Part shown: in pieces, positions 37,753 to 49,109 of the stretch
How positions within the stretch are numbered: the stretch's first letter is position 1
Layout of the letters: each line of letters begins with the position of its first letter
Assembly (NCBI GenBank): GCA_008973525.1
Contig: WACJ01000460.1
Location: 38,033-102,032 of the forward strand
Length of the DNA: 64,000 bases
Source of the DNA: Stenopsyche tienmushanensis
Taxonomy: Eukaryota; Arthropoda; Insecta; Trichoptera; Stenopsychidae
Direction: 5' to 3'
The notes under the pieces: generated by a model
Databases searched by the model: none
Told to the model about the DNA's origin: nothing
Seen by the model: only the letters and a program-made list of their open reading frames with translations
Program-made: the position numbers and the translations under genes

Positions 37753-38215
37753 TAGGGAATCCATTTGTTTATTATAAAAAAATATTTGAATCGAGTGTTT
37801 CGTCATTTAGTCTGGATCTGATTTGGAGAGCCAGGCAACCTGCTCGTTGGAGGTATCGTCATCAGATATTACGGAGGGATACAAACATTCTGAACACCGA
37901 ATCTATTATATTTCATATCGATATTGCCATTATTAGAGTCGAGGTGTAGCAAATACATCACCGGTAGGGAAAGGTTTTTGACAGTTACTGCACCTATGCG
38001 TCGCCTAAGCTCGCCAATTAGTAGTTATGCCACTATTTCCAAGCGTCCAGATTTCGGCGGGAATCTCTCGATTTAGTAGCCTTCATCGTGTTGGTGAGGT
38101 GTACGATTTTTGTTAGATAAAAATTTCATTCCCAAATTTTTCAGGATTACGTTTACACTAATCCCGGGATTCATTAGCACCTAAAACTGTACGGAATCGC
38201 GGGATTGGATTCCTT
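37753..38215. mobile_element. hAT transposon remnant, copy 4
   Basis: Left end TAGGGAATCC, right end GCGGGATTGGATTCCTT, the same termini as 6136-6920. Contains TCGTTGGAGGTATCGTCATC (dimerisation domain piece, - strand) and a block at 37978-38120 shared with 6750-6900 (CTTCATCGTGTTGGTGAGGT). Confidence 0.75.
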
Positions 38216-38219
38216 GTCC

Positions 38220-39195
38220 ACAGTTTAATCATATTGATGTGACTTATCGCATAGTAAGATTGCAGTCTCCCGCAAAATATGTATCAACAGGCATAGAATG
38301 CATCCAATGTCAATAATTCCTCGAATTGTTTTCGGATCGGATCCAGTTCAAAACGCTGAACGTTTATCCTGAATTGAACTCGTTGGATGTATAAAGCACA
38401 CGTTTGCCCACTTTTACTTTTACAGCTGAACACATAACCGTTATAATTGTATATTTTAAGCGCTCTTCCAAATAATTTCGAAAGAACTTACTTCGGATTG
38501 AATGTATTATTCTTTCGAATGCGTCGCGGTGTTTAGTTTTCCCGCTGAATTCCCGTTCGATCCCAGGCGTTGTCGATCATTGGTTTTATGCGTATGACAT
38601 TAAAAATGAACGAACGGTCTTGGATTTGTATATTTTAGCGTTATAAACGATACGAAAGCAATGTTTAATGGTACCGATGCAGGGCTATTTACTTGTATGA
38701 TTTATACTCTTGGAACGCCGTGAATATTTATGTTTGAATTTGTAATAGAATAAATTCAACGCTTCCGCGTCGTTATTTTCCCTTCGCCATTATCTAAGAT
38801 GATTATGTATTATGCATGGATATCAGTTAAATTCGTAATGCATTAATTATTTCATATTTCGTGTATCGATGCCGCACAAAAGATTTCTAGGTCAGCGGCT
38901 TTTAATCCGCGCCGCGCGGATTTTAATCTATCGAAGTTCTCGATTATGTTATTGAGTCGATTTGAGTTCAGATCTCTCATTGTTCCGCATTTCAATGCTT
39001 CCGTTTGGCGATGGAATGGAGCCGCATCTCCTTGACTCGGATCGAGCAGTACGCGTGGCCGTGAATCTTTTTTGAATTGAAGATTAACACAATTTCAGGA
39101 TTAACCATCGGCAATTAGCTGAGATACCATCGCATGCTGCGTAATCCCCGAACGAGGTCGCCGGGCTGGCGATCGTCAAGGGTCTTTCCTTGCTT
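38220..39195. other. Intron stretch without recognised features
   Basis: Nothing recognised. Confidence 0.5.
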
Positions 39196-39200
39196 TATAA

Positions 39201-39400
39201 GGCCTGATCCACACTATGGTGCCAGTAACGGTTCGATCTCGCTCCGGTCTCGGTCCGATCAAATATTCTTACACAAGAAACAATCAGAGTGTTCACACTA
39301 TCGGATCGTTCCAATCCCGTTTTTTGTATGAGAATATTTGACCGGACCGAGACCGAGAGCGAGATCGAACCGTTACCGGCACCATAGTGTGGATCAGGCC
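39201..39400. mobile_element. PIF/Harbinger-type MITE, palindrome (200 bp)
   Basis: Ends GGCCTGATCCACACTATGG and its complement, with target duplication TAA on both sides (39198-39200, 39401-39403). Slightly diverged from 24634-24846. Confidence 0.88.
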
Positions 39401-39409
39401 TAAGAGTGC

Positions 39410-39720
39410 CCTGGTATCTAGTAACGTATTCCGGCATTTTCGTCTATCCTGAGCATCCCAGCGCATTCCTCTGGCAGGACTACTGCCATTCAATCCCGCT
39501 TGTCTAACGGCGACAACGGCAAAGGACGAAGCTGTACACGGTTCGCTGTACATGTCCATGACTTCCCGATTGGACGTCATGACTTCAACGCTTGAGGTTT
39601 GACCTCTCAAGGTGCATCGCGTCGCGAGCGGCCATGGTCCATGCTTCACTTCCGTAAACCACTGCAGGGATACGTTCTGGAGTAGGTCAGCACTCCAATA
39701 ATATAACAACTGTCTAAATA
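39410..39720 (-). mobile_element. Possible LINE reverse transcriptase fragment
   Basis: On the - strand a broken frame reads AVVYGSEAWTMAARDAMHLE, similar to the L.YGSE.W......L motif at the thumb of RTE/CR1-type LINEs, followed by stop-containing sequence. GC-rich against the surroundings. Confidence 0.5.
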
Positions 39721-39756
39721 TCTTTCGAAATCGCCCTCTAAATTTGCATTCTTACC

Positions 39757-39905
39757 CTTGTCTAAGCAAATATAGCATCTAAGACTATGCAGATTTTAAA
39801 CTAGCTCACTACTCAAAGGGTTAAGCCTGGCAGGCAGTTTGACAGTCATCACCCAACATGTTGTCCACACATGTTGTCTCTCCCCGAGCTCAACGCACAA
39901 GAGTG
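39757..39905. repeat. Dispersed repeat Z, rearranged fragment
   Basis: AGCTCACTACTCAAAGGGTT and TCCCCGAGCTCAACG words are shared with 5335-5645 and 42362-42440. Confidence 0.45.
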
Positions 39906-40280
39906 CTCTTTCTGAATCATTGGAATTCGCTCGCAAATACGCGATCATCCTATCATGCAGGTTAATTTTAGTAATCAAGCTCTTATCACTCCGGGTCCAT
40001 TTTTATATGTCCATTCTGATCATGACCTCATCTGAAAATTATAAATTTAACGTTGATATTTTGAATGGTACCATTTACCACTATAGATTTTAATTTTCGT
40101 TGACTGATTGCTGCGTTGAATCCTGGTATTTCATTCCTGGTGTTTCTCTCCGCGAGGATGAACCTCAGGTATTTGAATTTTTCTGGAGATTTCTGGAGTC
40201 CACACCAAGACGCCGGCGCGTGATGTGTGCCACACGACCAGATGCAGCATCATTAGACTCGCATTCATCTGGTCGACTAA

Positions 40281-40740
40281 TCAAGTAGTAGGATGAGGTC
40301 TCGCGTCGCTCCGTTTGCGTCGTCTTCTCGACGCATGAGTCGGTCTCGATGTCGGTCCAGCGTCTCGAATTGACGGAGCAGTTCCTCGTATAGGGAAAGG
40401 TCGTCGGCTCTCGGGTCTTTGTGATGATAACTCGTTAATCTGCAGTAGGTCTCCGAGACCGGACGGACCGGTGCCTCGAGATGAACGAAACGACCGACGC
40501 AAAAAAGTGTTCGTAATAAAAACGGGTTCTCTACCGGCCTCGCGGAGTTTCACCGCTACGAGCTTCTGAACTATTCCTACGCCGACTTCTCTAGGCGCGC
40601 TGAAGAAGTGCGCCAAAACGCTTCGACCCCGAGATTTCCATATTCGTTCGCGTGACAAGGAATAAATTAGAGAAGGCCGCCGGGGTCTCGTCATGACCAC
40701 TGATCACTTGACCCCAACGTACCCCCGGTCAGACCTAGTA
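40281..40740 (-). other. GC-rich patch with overlapping open frames, unrecognised
   Basis: Two overlapping - strand frames exist. One (40700-40281, 139 codons) is Arg/Pro-rich. The other, ending near 40287, reads VSETYCRLTSYHHKDPRADD and on through a charged, helix-like segment. It could be a decayed transposon gene or a nested exon. Nothing in it is recognised. Confidence 0.25.
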
Positions 40741-41780
40741 AATTATTAGAGGACGAAAAAATCAATCGTCCGACGAAAATAGCGCCCGTTGCCCGCATTT
40801 ATTCACCCAAAGTTGCCAAATGGAATATTCAATGATTCATTTTCCTTAGCATCCATTGTCTTCGATGTGTTTAGGCTCCGAGGCGCATTGTTAATGCGCA
40901 TCCTTTGTCTTCCTACATCGAGTGTCAATTAATGTATTTAGCAATTATGATAAGGCTATTCCATCGATCATTGTTGTAGCTTCGATAAAATACGGTATAT
41001 TTGAACAGTATGAATATTCTAAACGTCAGTTCCTCCAATCTACGATATGTAATCAATTTCTAGAACCAGTAGTCAAACGTATAAAGCGGGCCTTCGAACC
41101 GCTATTTATTTTATTTCGGTTTTCGTTTCGGTTCAATTTGTTTATAGAATTTCACAGAGGATATTTACTGGATGTTTGGGATTTGTAGTGTGGCTACATA
41201 GCAAATATATAGGAAGAGACTTTAAAATCGATGAAGTCGTTGATGCCATAATCGCATTAGACCGATTACTTTCTGTCAGCTCCTATCAGTGTAAGACAGT
41301 CTTCAATTCGAGGCAGAGTCGATTGTAAATAAGCACTGTTGATAGCATACAAGACCACGTCATTTTTTTACATAAACAAAGCACAAGAAATCGATTAATT
41401 TGCTCCTGCTTTACAAGGAAATGATAATCGGACAAAGACTCATTCAAAAGCATCGACGAACAGCAATTAAATAAACACTATTAATAGCAAACAATATTCG
41501 GTCATTTCTTGCGTAAACAAATAACACACTTGAAATCGAAATCATTATTATTCGATATTACAGAGTAAATACTTAAATACTCTTTTAACAGCAAGCTAAT
41601 GCTTAGTTTATCTACTATTCATTGCTACTTTTACAAATCAAAACTTGCTTATCACTCGCTATCCGTTACATAGTCGACCCTACCCAAAAATATTGAGCAT
41701 GATGAACCGTATCGGTTCGGAACCAAGATTTTTTAGGAACAGAACAAGGACAAGAAGAACATCAAAGAGACGGCCTCGAA
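40741..41780. other. Intron stretch without recognised features
   Basis: AT-rich, nothing recognised. Confidence 0.5.
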
Positions 41781-41879
41781 GGGATGCATATGAGGAACTT
41801 CACTTTGCAACGTAAACAAAATTGTCTTCCGTTGACTTCTATATCGTTTTGTACGGATGGCGAAACCACTCAGTTTCGA

Positions 41880-42360
41880 ATTCGCTCGGGTAAGTTGTAC
41901 GGTGACGGGGAGACACCCTCAGTTGGTGTAGGAGCGAATCCAAGATGCACTCAAGCGTCACGTCTGTCTTCACTCTACCCCGGCAACGCCCTAGCGAGGA
42001 AAGGGGGGACTGGACTCCTTGTCTCCTTAAGTCCAGAAAGCCCTTTTCAGTAGAGTCAAAAAGGTCGTCTAGAGTAGTTTTCCGCCATCTCCTAAGAAAA
42101 CTACTCAGTCTTTACAAACCTTTCACATTCCTTATTGAGACGATTGCGAAAGCGTTCGTCAATACGTTCACTCAGGATACCCGTTGGGTGAACGTTCGAA
42201 ACAAAACTCAGTGGTAATGCTACCTTCAATATCGAGCGAACGAGGAGGTGAATGTATGATACAGACGAAATGGATGTAACCCCTTCCTGTGAATGGATAT
42301 TGAAGAAGCCCATAGTTCTGTAGTGGACTGTTAGTGGCTGCACTATGATGATGATGATTA
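41880..42360 (+). mobile_element. Probable RTE-related remnant with 3' tail
   Basis: The end at 42255-42360 matches the 21691-21789 tail (CCCATAGTTCTGTAGTGGAC, then ATGATGATGATGATT). The GC-richer block before it (41880-42100) may be its decayed upstream part; only the tail is firmly supported. Confidence 0.55.
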
Positions 42361-42361
42361 T

Positions 42362-42735
42362 TCGATAAATTTGGGCTAACGATTTATATAATCTCTCTCT
42401 GTCTTTGTCTGTCTCCGAGCTCAATATACAAGAGTGCTTTCTGAATAGTGGAGGGGGATCTCAGGCTCTGGGATAGTACTCCTTTAGGGGTTAAATATAC
42501 GTATACATTTTTTAACAGGACTAATAAAACCTCTATATATAAATATTGTCGAAATTTTGAATCTGTCTTCTAAAAAAATACACTTGAGTCTCGTATAACA
42601 ACGCTTATATGACGGTTATCGACAGTGTTTATTTATGTATGTACAAGCTTCATACACGCTGCGACGGTCCTGACAAATAAGCGGATTTGTACGGATAAGT
42701 GGCGGACATTCAAATATAGCATCTAAATTTTAAAG
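42362..42735. repeat. Dispersed repeat Z, two pieces in opposite orientation
   Basis: 42362-42440 is inverted (ATAAATTTGGGCTAACGATT) and 42620-42735 is direct (CATACACGCTGCGACGGTCC), both against 5335-5645. Confidence 0.55.
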
Positions 42736-42739
42736 GGTT

Positions 42740-44400
42740 AATGGGTTATTGTTGAAAATTTTAACGCCAAGTTTTCCTGGCGCGCCCTGTATTAGGGTTG
42801 ACACTTTTCGCAAGCATTAACAATGACGATATATCGACGGCAGACATTAAAGCAAGTCGTATCTGCGATGTAATGAGTTTATATAATAAACGCATTCGCT
42901 TGGACTCGCTTATTAAGACGGAGCGCATATTTATTGACTGATTTCGAATACTGTAAATGTAAATGAGTAATATCTTATAAAAGTGCTCTGATTGCATACT
43001 GGCTGTTATAAAAACAGGAGTAATTTATGCGAAATGCATCGCGCGGAACACGTATTGCGACACGCTATTCCACATATTGCTGCGTTTAAAGGAAGTCTCG
43101 AGCGAGTGCCATCTTCTGCGGATGCATTCATCCACTTTCTTCGTCTTCGTTGATGTATTCCCGTCACGTACTGTGGATTTCCTTCCATTGCTTTGTGTGT
43201 TGTTGCGTTTGAGATTTGATGTAGTCGTCATCGTCGTCTGTGCACTCCTGATGCGATGGGTCGATCGTCCGTCGTTCCCCCATTGTCTTCTTCTCGGTTT
43301 CGCCTTGCGAGCATTAAAAACGAGTTGCGTGGGATTATTTCAGAACGCTGACTCAAATGATGAGCCGATCATCGTCTCGACTGAAATTTGCAAGGAATTA
43401 AGCTCTTCTCGGAAGCAGTCCTTTGTTCGCTCGTTCGTCTTTGTTTCGGCAGAAGCGTCTTACCTGTCCTCTCCAAAGCGAGAGCATCGCTCGACGCCCT
43501 TCATTCGAGTCTTTCGCTCTTTTCCACGCGAGATTTTAGCTTTTATAGCACTGCCGCTATGATTTTGATATGTTTAATGGCTGCTCGGGTACGTGCCGTT
43601 TGACGCTCGCCTTTATCTAAATCTGAGCAGGGTGGACAAGCACGCAATGTCCGAATATCATGACTAATATGGCTATTTTCATCGTTCAAAAAGGCGCTTG
43701 TAATCCGTCGCTCCTGAGGGACGGTCGCAATTGGCGGCGCTTTATTTGGGAAGTGCTCACCCTAAATGCGTCTCCACGAGGTCTCGCCGTTGTGATAAAT
43801 CAAATTTTCGACGCTCCCGACACTTCGAAGGTCGAACGTTCGCGTATCGCATTGCGCGGCTTATTTTTAATAACGCGATATTTTGATTGTCTTCTTCGAG
43901 TATTTCCGTCGCTTTGAAGAACTTGTCCCATTTCTTGCGTCGACCTCGGCCCGCATGAGCGCTCCTGGTCTTCGCGCACTTCGACGATCGATCGTCGCAC
44001 CCCGCTCTTTCAAAAGAGACGACCGACCACGCGAGCCTCCACAAGTGGGCTCCCTTGCCGGGGGGCGCTCTTTATCATCGCCGGATCGCCGACCGGAAAA
44101 AAAACGAAATTGAAAGCGCCATCCGTGATGCTCTTTAGACATACTTCTGCTCTGACATGCTTCTGTGATTTTATTTACTTTTCAGTAACAAAATTCATCA
44201 TAAACGAGCGATAAGACAATCAGAAATTTTCCCGAGCGAAATTCTGACACGTTTTGGCCAAAAAACGTGTGGAATTACTTCGATATTTACGCTTTTGAAC
44301 ACTCAGCCAATTTTTGTTTTTTCGCTCAGACCATCACAGATAAGACTCTGTATTGCATCAAATCATACAAGCATTAATATAATACAATCACATTCAAAGC
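42740..44400. other. CpG-rich intron stretch without recognised features
   Basis: The 161-codon frame at 43077-43562 is hydrophobic/Ser/Arg-rich with open frames opposite it; not recognised. Confidence 0.45.
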
Positions 44401-44408
44401 GAAATATA

Positions 44409-44450
44409 GTACACTCTCGATTATCCGGACGAAACGGATAATATATAATT
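44409..44450 (+). mobile_element. Tigger/pogo-type terminus
   Basis: TACACTCTCGATTATCCGG followed by an ACGGATAAT repeat, matching the - strand terminus at 13488. Confidence 0.5.
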
Positions 44451-44544
44451 ATAAATTTAAACGCTCATAGATAACCCGAAATTTTGCTGTAAAAAATTAC
44501 CGTCATTTATGGGCGAATTCCACGAGCATGGTTTCTTGTACACG

Positions 44545-44680
44545 CTTTACTAGCATGCCCGACGATCTAAAAAGCCCTAAAAGTAGACGGAGTGGTCATA
44601 AGGTGTGTATGCTCAATCGGTCCGCTTTTCGGACCGTTGATATGACGAATGAGCGGCTTCTCTGCTTTTCAAAATCACCA
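44545..44680 (+). repeat. Mariner-linked hairpin repeat, copy 4
   Basis: CGGTCCGCTTTTCGGACCG (44618-44636), preceded by AAAGCCCTAAAAGTAGACGG and followed by TTGATATGACGAATGAGCGG. Confidence 0.75.
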
Positions 44681-44689
44681 AAATATTCA

Positions 44690-46640
44690 CTTTATGAGTT
44701 CCCGATGTGTTTCCACAATAAATGACAGTTATGTGTTTCATTAGGTCTACCGATATTTTAAAATCCTAATCTAACCAACACCCTACAAATTGACGGATAA
44801 AAAATGGTAGAAATTGAATGTATGAATAAATACTATAAAATGATGTTTTTTGTCGTCGTAGGTCTTAAATGCCATAAATTCATCATGAAATCATCGCGTT
44901 TTGATTTTCGCTTCATTCGATTCGAGTTCGGGATAAGCCATACTGTGGTACATGTTTTTGTTTACCGATGTGATTCCAAGAAATTCACGAATGAGCGCTT
45001 TTCCCCGAAAGACCCCACGACACTTACGCTTGGCTTGTGCCGTGAAACAGCTTTTCGGCGTATGTCGGTGAATCAAATACGCTCGGAAAAATATATTAAT
45101 ACATATTGTGTATGGAAAAAATATAATGTTCGAGAGGCGATAGAAGTTTTTTTGATTTTTTAAAATTGTGCGTTGTGTAATATGCAATAAAATGGCTCGG
45201 TGCAATGATTGATTTATGCGATGTATAGATCTCGCGCACAGTAGAGGCGGCGCGACGCATGCGCATAGCGTTTGTATGATGCATGCGACGGATCAACTGT
45301 CATTTGGACATATTTCGTGACGTTAAAGCCTTTCAAAAACGATTTTTATGATGCTTTTGCATTGATAGATTTAAAATTGAATGCTGCACGATAAAATTTA
45401 TTAACCCAACTCAATAATTGTATCTGATATATTGTTTAACCTTCAGCGGTGATATGTATTTGATACACTGCTATTTCTTTTATTGACTGTAAATGAGGTT
45501 GAAATGTAATATTTTTTGTAAAGTTATAAAATTGTACGAAATACATCACCGGTAAGGAAAGTTTAAACAAAATTGAATAAAATTATGTTCAATAAATTCT
45601 TTCAGTATAAACGTCATTTGGGCGGATCGAATGCGCATGCGCATGCGCACCCTTTTCGCGCTCATAATTTGAAATGTCATAAAATTGTTTTGTTTGCGGT
45701 ACTCACTTTTCTGGCGTTGTTCATCCCAGTCATTATGGCCGCGTGGATCATCTTGGATGATATGTCGTCTCCTACTTCCCGATGAGCGAATCGATCGAAA
45801 CCCGCGGGCTCGCGAAAACGGAAAAGGTCGGAAAAGCACTCGCGGTTTCGCCTCCCCCAAATGAGCTTTCGGACCGAAGCACCGTCGACTACTTTCGCTC
45901 TCTAGCTCTGAACGTACACTTTCGCGATGGAGGCTCGTCCCCACAGAAGCAGACGCATAAAGATCGAAATTCACACTAGCATCCAAATATTGTGTGTAAC
46001 CATCTTATATAGTCTACCCACGTGCCTGTTCGGACGCTTCGTCACTTCTTTCAATAATAATTGTGACTACCGTGTTTCCACAGATTTACATATTTCGGAT
46101 CTTCGAGGAATTCCTGAAATTATTTTTCCTGCCGGACATCTCGCGCTCGCTTCTTGGCAACGGACTCTCCCGCCACGGAGCCGCTCTCGGGATGTTCAAA
46201 GTGTAAATAGCCCGAGGACGAGCGAACCCGATATCTGTGTCACTCGACAGGCTCTCAATGCACCTCGTAAATAATCCCAGCCTTCGTTTTTTAGCACTAA
46301 TTAAATGGCAATCTTGCGAGGAGAGCTGCTCGAGTTCCCCCGACAACGAGCTGCATTGATAACGGACGTGCCTTCCACGAGAATTTATTTCGAATAGAAA
46401 AAAGAAATGGGCGCAAGGCTGTTCACGGCCCATCCCAAACAAACAGACCGATCTACCTTGCTGCTTTTGTTTGGGTCGTACGAGTAGAAAGAAGTCCATC
46501 ATGCTGTCAAAATGCCCGTGAATCCTAATAATGATCGACCGCTCCACGGAAAGACCCGAACGAGATGGGGCATACGATATCAAAAGGGACCTGTTTCAAC
46601 GGCAGATGAATATATTTGATTCATAGCATGGAATATCTTC
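44690..46640. other. Intron stretch; mostly unrecognised, contains an alternating GC-AT motif
   Basis: Holds a perfect alternating purine-pyrimidine run at 45631-45650 (see findings). A 70-codon frame (45573-45785) includes one hydrophobic segment, but there is no other support for a gene. Confidence 0.4.
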
Positions 46641-46651
46641 AGCGATTCTTA

Positions 46652-47990
46652 ACCTTTTCCGTGTACACCATCGATACGACTGATAAAATACCTTTCTGCT
46701 GAGACACGGACTAAAACTCTATTTATTTCCGTCGCTGCAGATTAATACTTATATACTATAATTCGTTGATGTGATTCGTAATTATATTACGGAGGAATGT
46801 AAAAATTCTGAACCCCGTATCTATTATATTTCATATCGATATTCCCATTATTAGAGTCGAGGTGTATTAACCCTTTGGCTACCAAGCCTTTTTTTTACGA
46901 ATGTGCTAGAATTACCAAGATTCTGGCGTAAAATAAAAAAATAATAAAATGTGTTACATAATTTCTAAACTCCCAATGGTCGCAGTGGTCGTAAACATTA
47001 TTATATAATGGTGATATAATTATTATTAATTTTTTGCACAAAAATGCGTAGTTAGAATACGCATTTGATTATTGCGCTATTACCAATAGTTACGGATGAC
47101 TACTGTCGATACACTACACATAAACATCAGACAGTCATCTTTGGATGTTTGCACGATTTGCAAGTGCTGCGCTGAGATAGTGTTGTCGTGTTGTGAGACA
47201 ATTTGCCGTTTTGACCACACGTGCTTACGCACTTTCAAGTACATGATTTTATTTTTTTTAAACTTCATATACGTTACAGTGAAAACATTATTATTTATTG
47301 AAACATCTATCGCGTAAATCGAGAATTGGAGTTCATACAAAAACGGAAGATAGGTTCCAGAAAAACGTGTAAAACGAGGTTGAAAAGAGATTTTTTGGAG
47401 GGAATCTAGAATTCGAATCTTCATATCCAAAGTGATTGTATTTCTGTTCTTCTTGAAAATAGGAGTAGACATTCCTGGGGTAAAACTTTGCGACATAAAA
47501 AAGACAAAATTCGTAGTAAATTGATTGAATATTATTCAAATGTACATACATATTTTTACTATTTCTTTAAATTGTATTTTAAAAAAGCATGGTTCAAGAA
47601 GTGGGAGTAATCTGATGCAACACGCGCGTTTGTGACGCGTGCCACAAAATAAGTATGATTTTTTTTTTAAATGTAATTTTTTTCTGACCGCGTAAAAGAG
47701 AAACCGCGTAAAATGGGTACCGCGTAGTGTATTTAAAAAAAATCATCAATTCTAAATTTCGATATAGTTAATACTTATTAAAAAAAATATATATATTCAA
47801 AAATGTTATGAACCCCTGGAGCAATACACGCCGAAGCGCGCGTTTGTCAACAACAGCCTGTCAATAAATTAGCTTACGTTATTATTATTATTAAATTCTG
47901 AGCCGTCGGCTCCGGTAATTCTCGCTAGTATGCAAAAGCCGATTAAATCGGCTCCCGGTAGCCAAAGGGTTAAATACATCACCGGTACTG
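46652..47990. mobile_element. hAT/TTAA-type repeat copy 5, split by a nested element
   Basis: The left part begins TTAACCTTTTCCGTG and runs through CGGAGGAATG and CTGAACCCCGTATC to GAGGTGTA at 46866. The right part resumes after the insertion with AATACATCACCGGTA. The order is the same as in the copies at 6480-6712 and 10860-11095. Confidence 0.7.
46871..47969. mobile_element. piggyBac-like element (1,099 bp) flanked by TTAA, nested
   Basis: A perfect 13-bp terminal inverted repeat, CCCTTTGGCTACC / GGTAGCCAAAGGG, sits between TTAA at 46867-46870 and TTAA at 47970-47973. Imperfect pairing extends about 45 bases inward (AGCCTTTT...GTGCTAGAATTAC against GGCTTTTGC...AGCGAGAATTAC). TTAA targets and CCC ends are piggyBac features. 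The longest frame (47496-47080, - strand, 138 codons) is not recognisable as transposase, so it is probably non-autonomous. Confidence 0.85.
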
Positions 47991-48069
47991 TATATATGCA
48001 TACATAGATTAGACAATCAGCCACTGTTTCCAAGCGTATCGATTCATTTGGGTTATCATTATTCGTAGA

Positions 48070-48138
48070 TAAATTTGGGTACGATGTACGCAACATACTC
48101 TCTCCGTCTCTGTCTGTCTCCGAGTTCAACGTGTAAGA
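48070..48138 (-). repeat. Dispersed repeat Z, inverted fragment
   Basis: TAAATTTGGGTACGATGTAC then CTCTCCGTCTCTGTCTGTC, complementary to the start of copies 1 and 2. Confidence 0.55.
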
Positions 48139-48574
48139 ATCCTCAAGTCTTATGATAATGATGAATGTCGTCACATCGGGCTAATGATGATGACGAATAA
48201 ATACGTCTTTATTGATCATCGAACGATCATTGTAATGGCTCCGTAATTTGACCAACGAAATCCATATTCTCAAAATTAATTACCGCAATTAAAAGCTCAT
48301 TTCTTGACATTTATTTGTTTAAATTATCATCGCCGGCGGTATTATGTCGTGTATTTTCGTCTCGTTGGATTTTTCATTGTTAAAGGTCATGCACTTCACG
48401 AGCCTGGTGGTGTTGTCTTTTCGCTTTTATAAAACGCTGGATCGATCCAAGTGGCTGATGAAAATTTTGTTTGCGATGATTCTGTCCGACGTGATTCATG
48501 GACGACGAACGCGTTCTTATACAAACAGATAGATCATGTCTTATCGTTGTGATGGGATTCTTTGTTGCATTCTC

Positions 48575-48730
48575 GCAATTTAAACAAACTATCCGATCAG
48601 TCTTCTTCGGACAATTTTGTTTTGTAATGAGAGTTCGTAATCGCTCTGTAGACATGATTACGAGGCGTTCATTCTTTACGTCAACGGTCTGAAAAGCAGA
48701 CCAGTTGGACACACAGACTTTGCGGCCACT
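48575..48730 (-). repeat. Mariner-linked hairpin repeat, copy 5
   Basis: CGGTCTGAAAAGCAGACCAG at 48685-48704 with compensating stem changes (T and A both altered), flanked by GTAATGAGAGTTCGTAATCG and TTTGCGGCCACTCG. Confidence 0.75.
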
Positions 48731-48751
48731 CGAAAACATTCGAAACAACGC

Positions 48752-48960
48752 TGTTCCATTGTGAGCAAACGTTGGACCCATCTTACGCACAGCTTTCTCA
48801 TGTGCAAATTTTTATTAATTATGCGACGTCAATAACTCGCACACTTACAGTCGACTGTCATCCAATACCATTTTGTGGTTTTTATTTACAATTTTTGGGA
48901 TGGTTACCTCATTTGGTCAACCACTGCGATAATCGTTTTGGAAGCTCATACAGCCTCGTC
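48752..48960 (-). mobile_element. Mariner transposase remnant
   Basis: On the - strand CATGAGAAAGCTGTGCGTAA and the next 30 bases are nearly identical to the mariner HTH-end coding sequence at 32640 (KLCARWVPRL region), frame-shifted. Upstream sequence to 48960 is a degraded relative of the 61250-61480 fragment. It leads straight into hairpin copy 5. Confidence 0.75.
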
Positions 48961-48962
48961 TA

Positions 48963-49105
48963 ACCTTTCCTTCACGATGATGTATTTACTACAGCTCGAC
49001 TTTAATAATGGGAATATCGATTTGAAATATAATAGTCACGGGGCTCTGAATTTCATACGGTGTACCAAATACATATCATAGCGTGCGATACGAAATAAAA
49101 GCTCA
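48963..49105. mobile_element. TTAA-type MITE fragment
   Basis: TAACCTTTCCTTCACGATG and GTATTTACTACAG at the left and GGTGTACCAAATACATATC at the right, like 9664-9879. Confidence 0.55.
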
Positions 49106-49109
49106 GTCT

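Noticed and set aside
43077..43562. 161-codon + strand open frame
   Set aside because: CpG-rich, stop-poor DNA with open frames on the opposite strand; composition is Ser/Leu/Arg/Phe-heavy and there are no recognised motifs or splice context.
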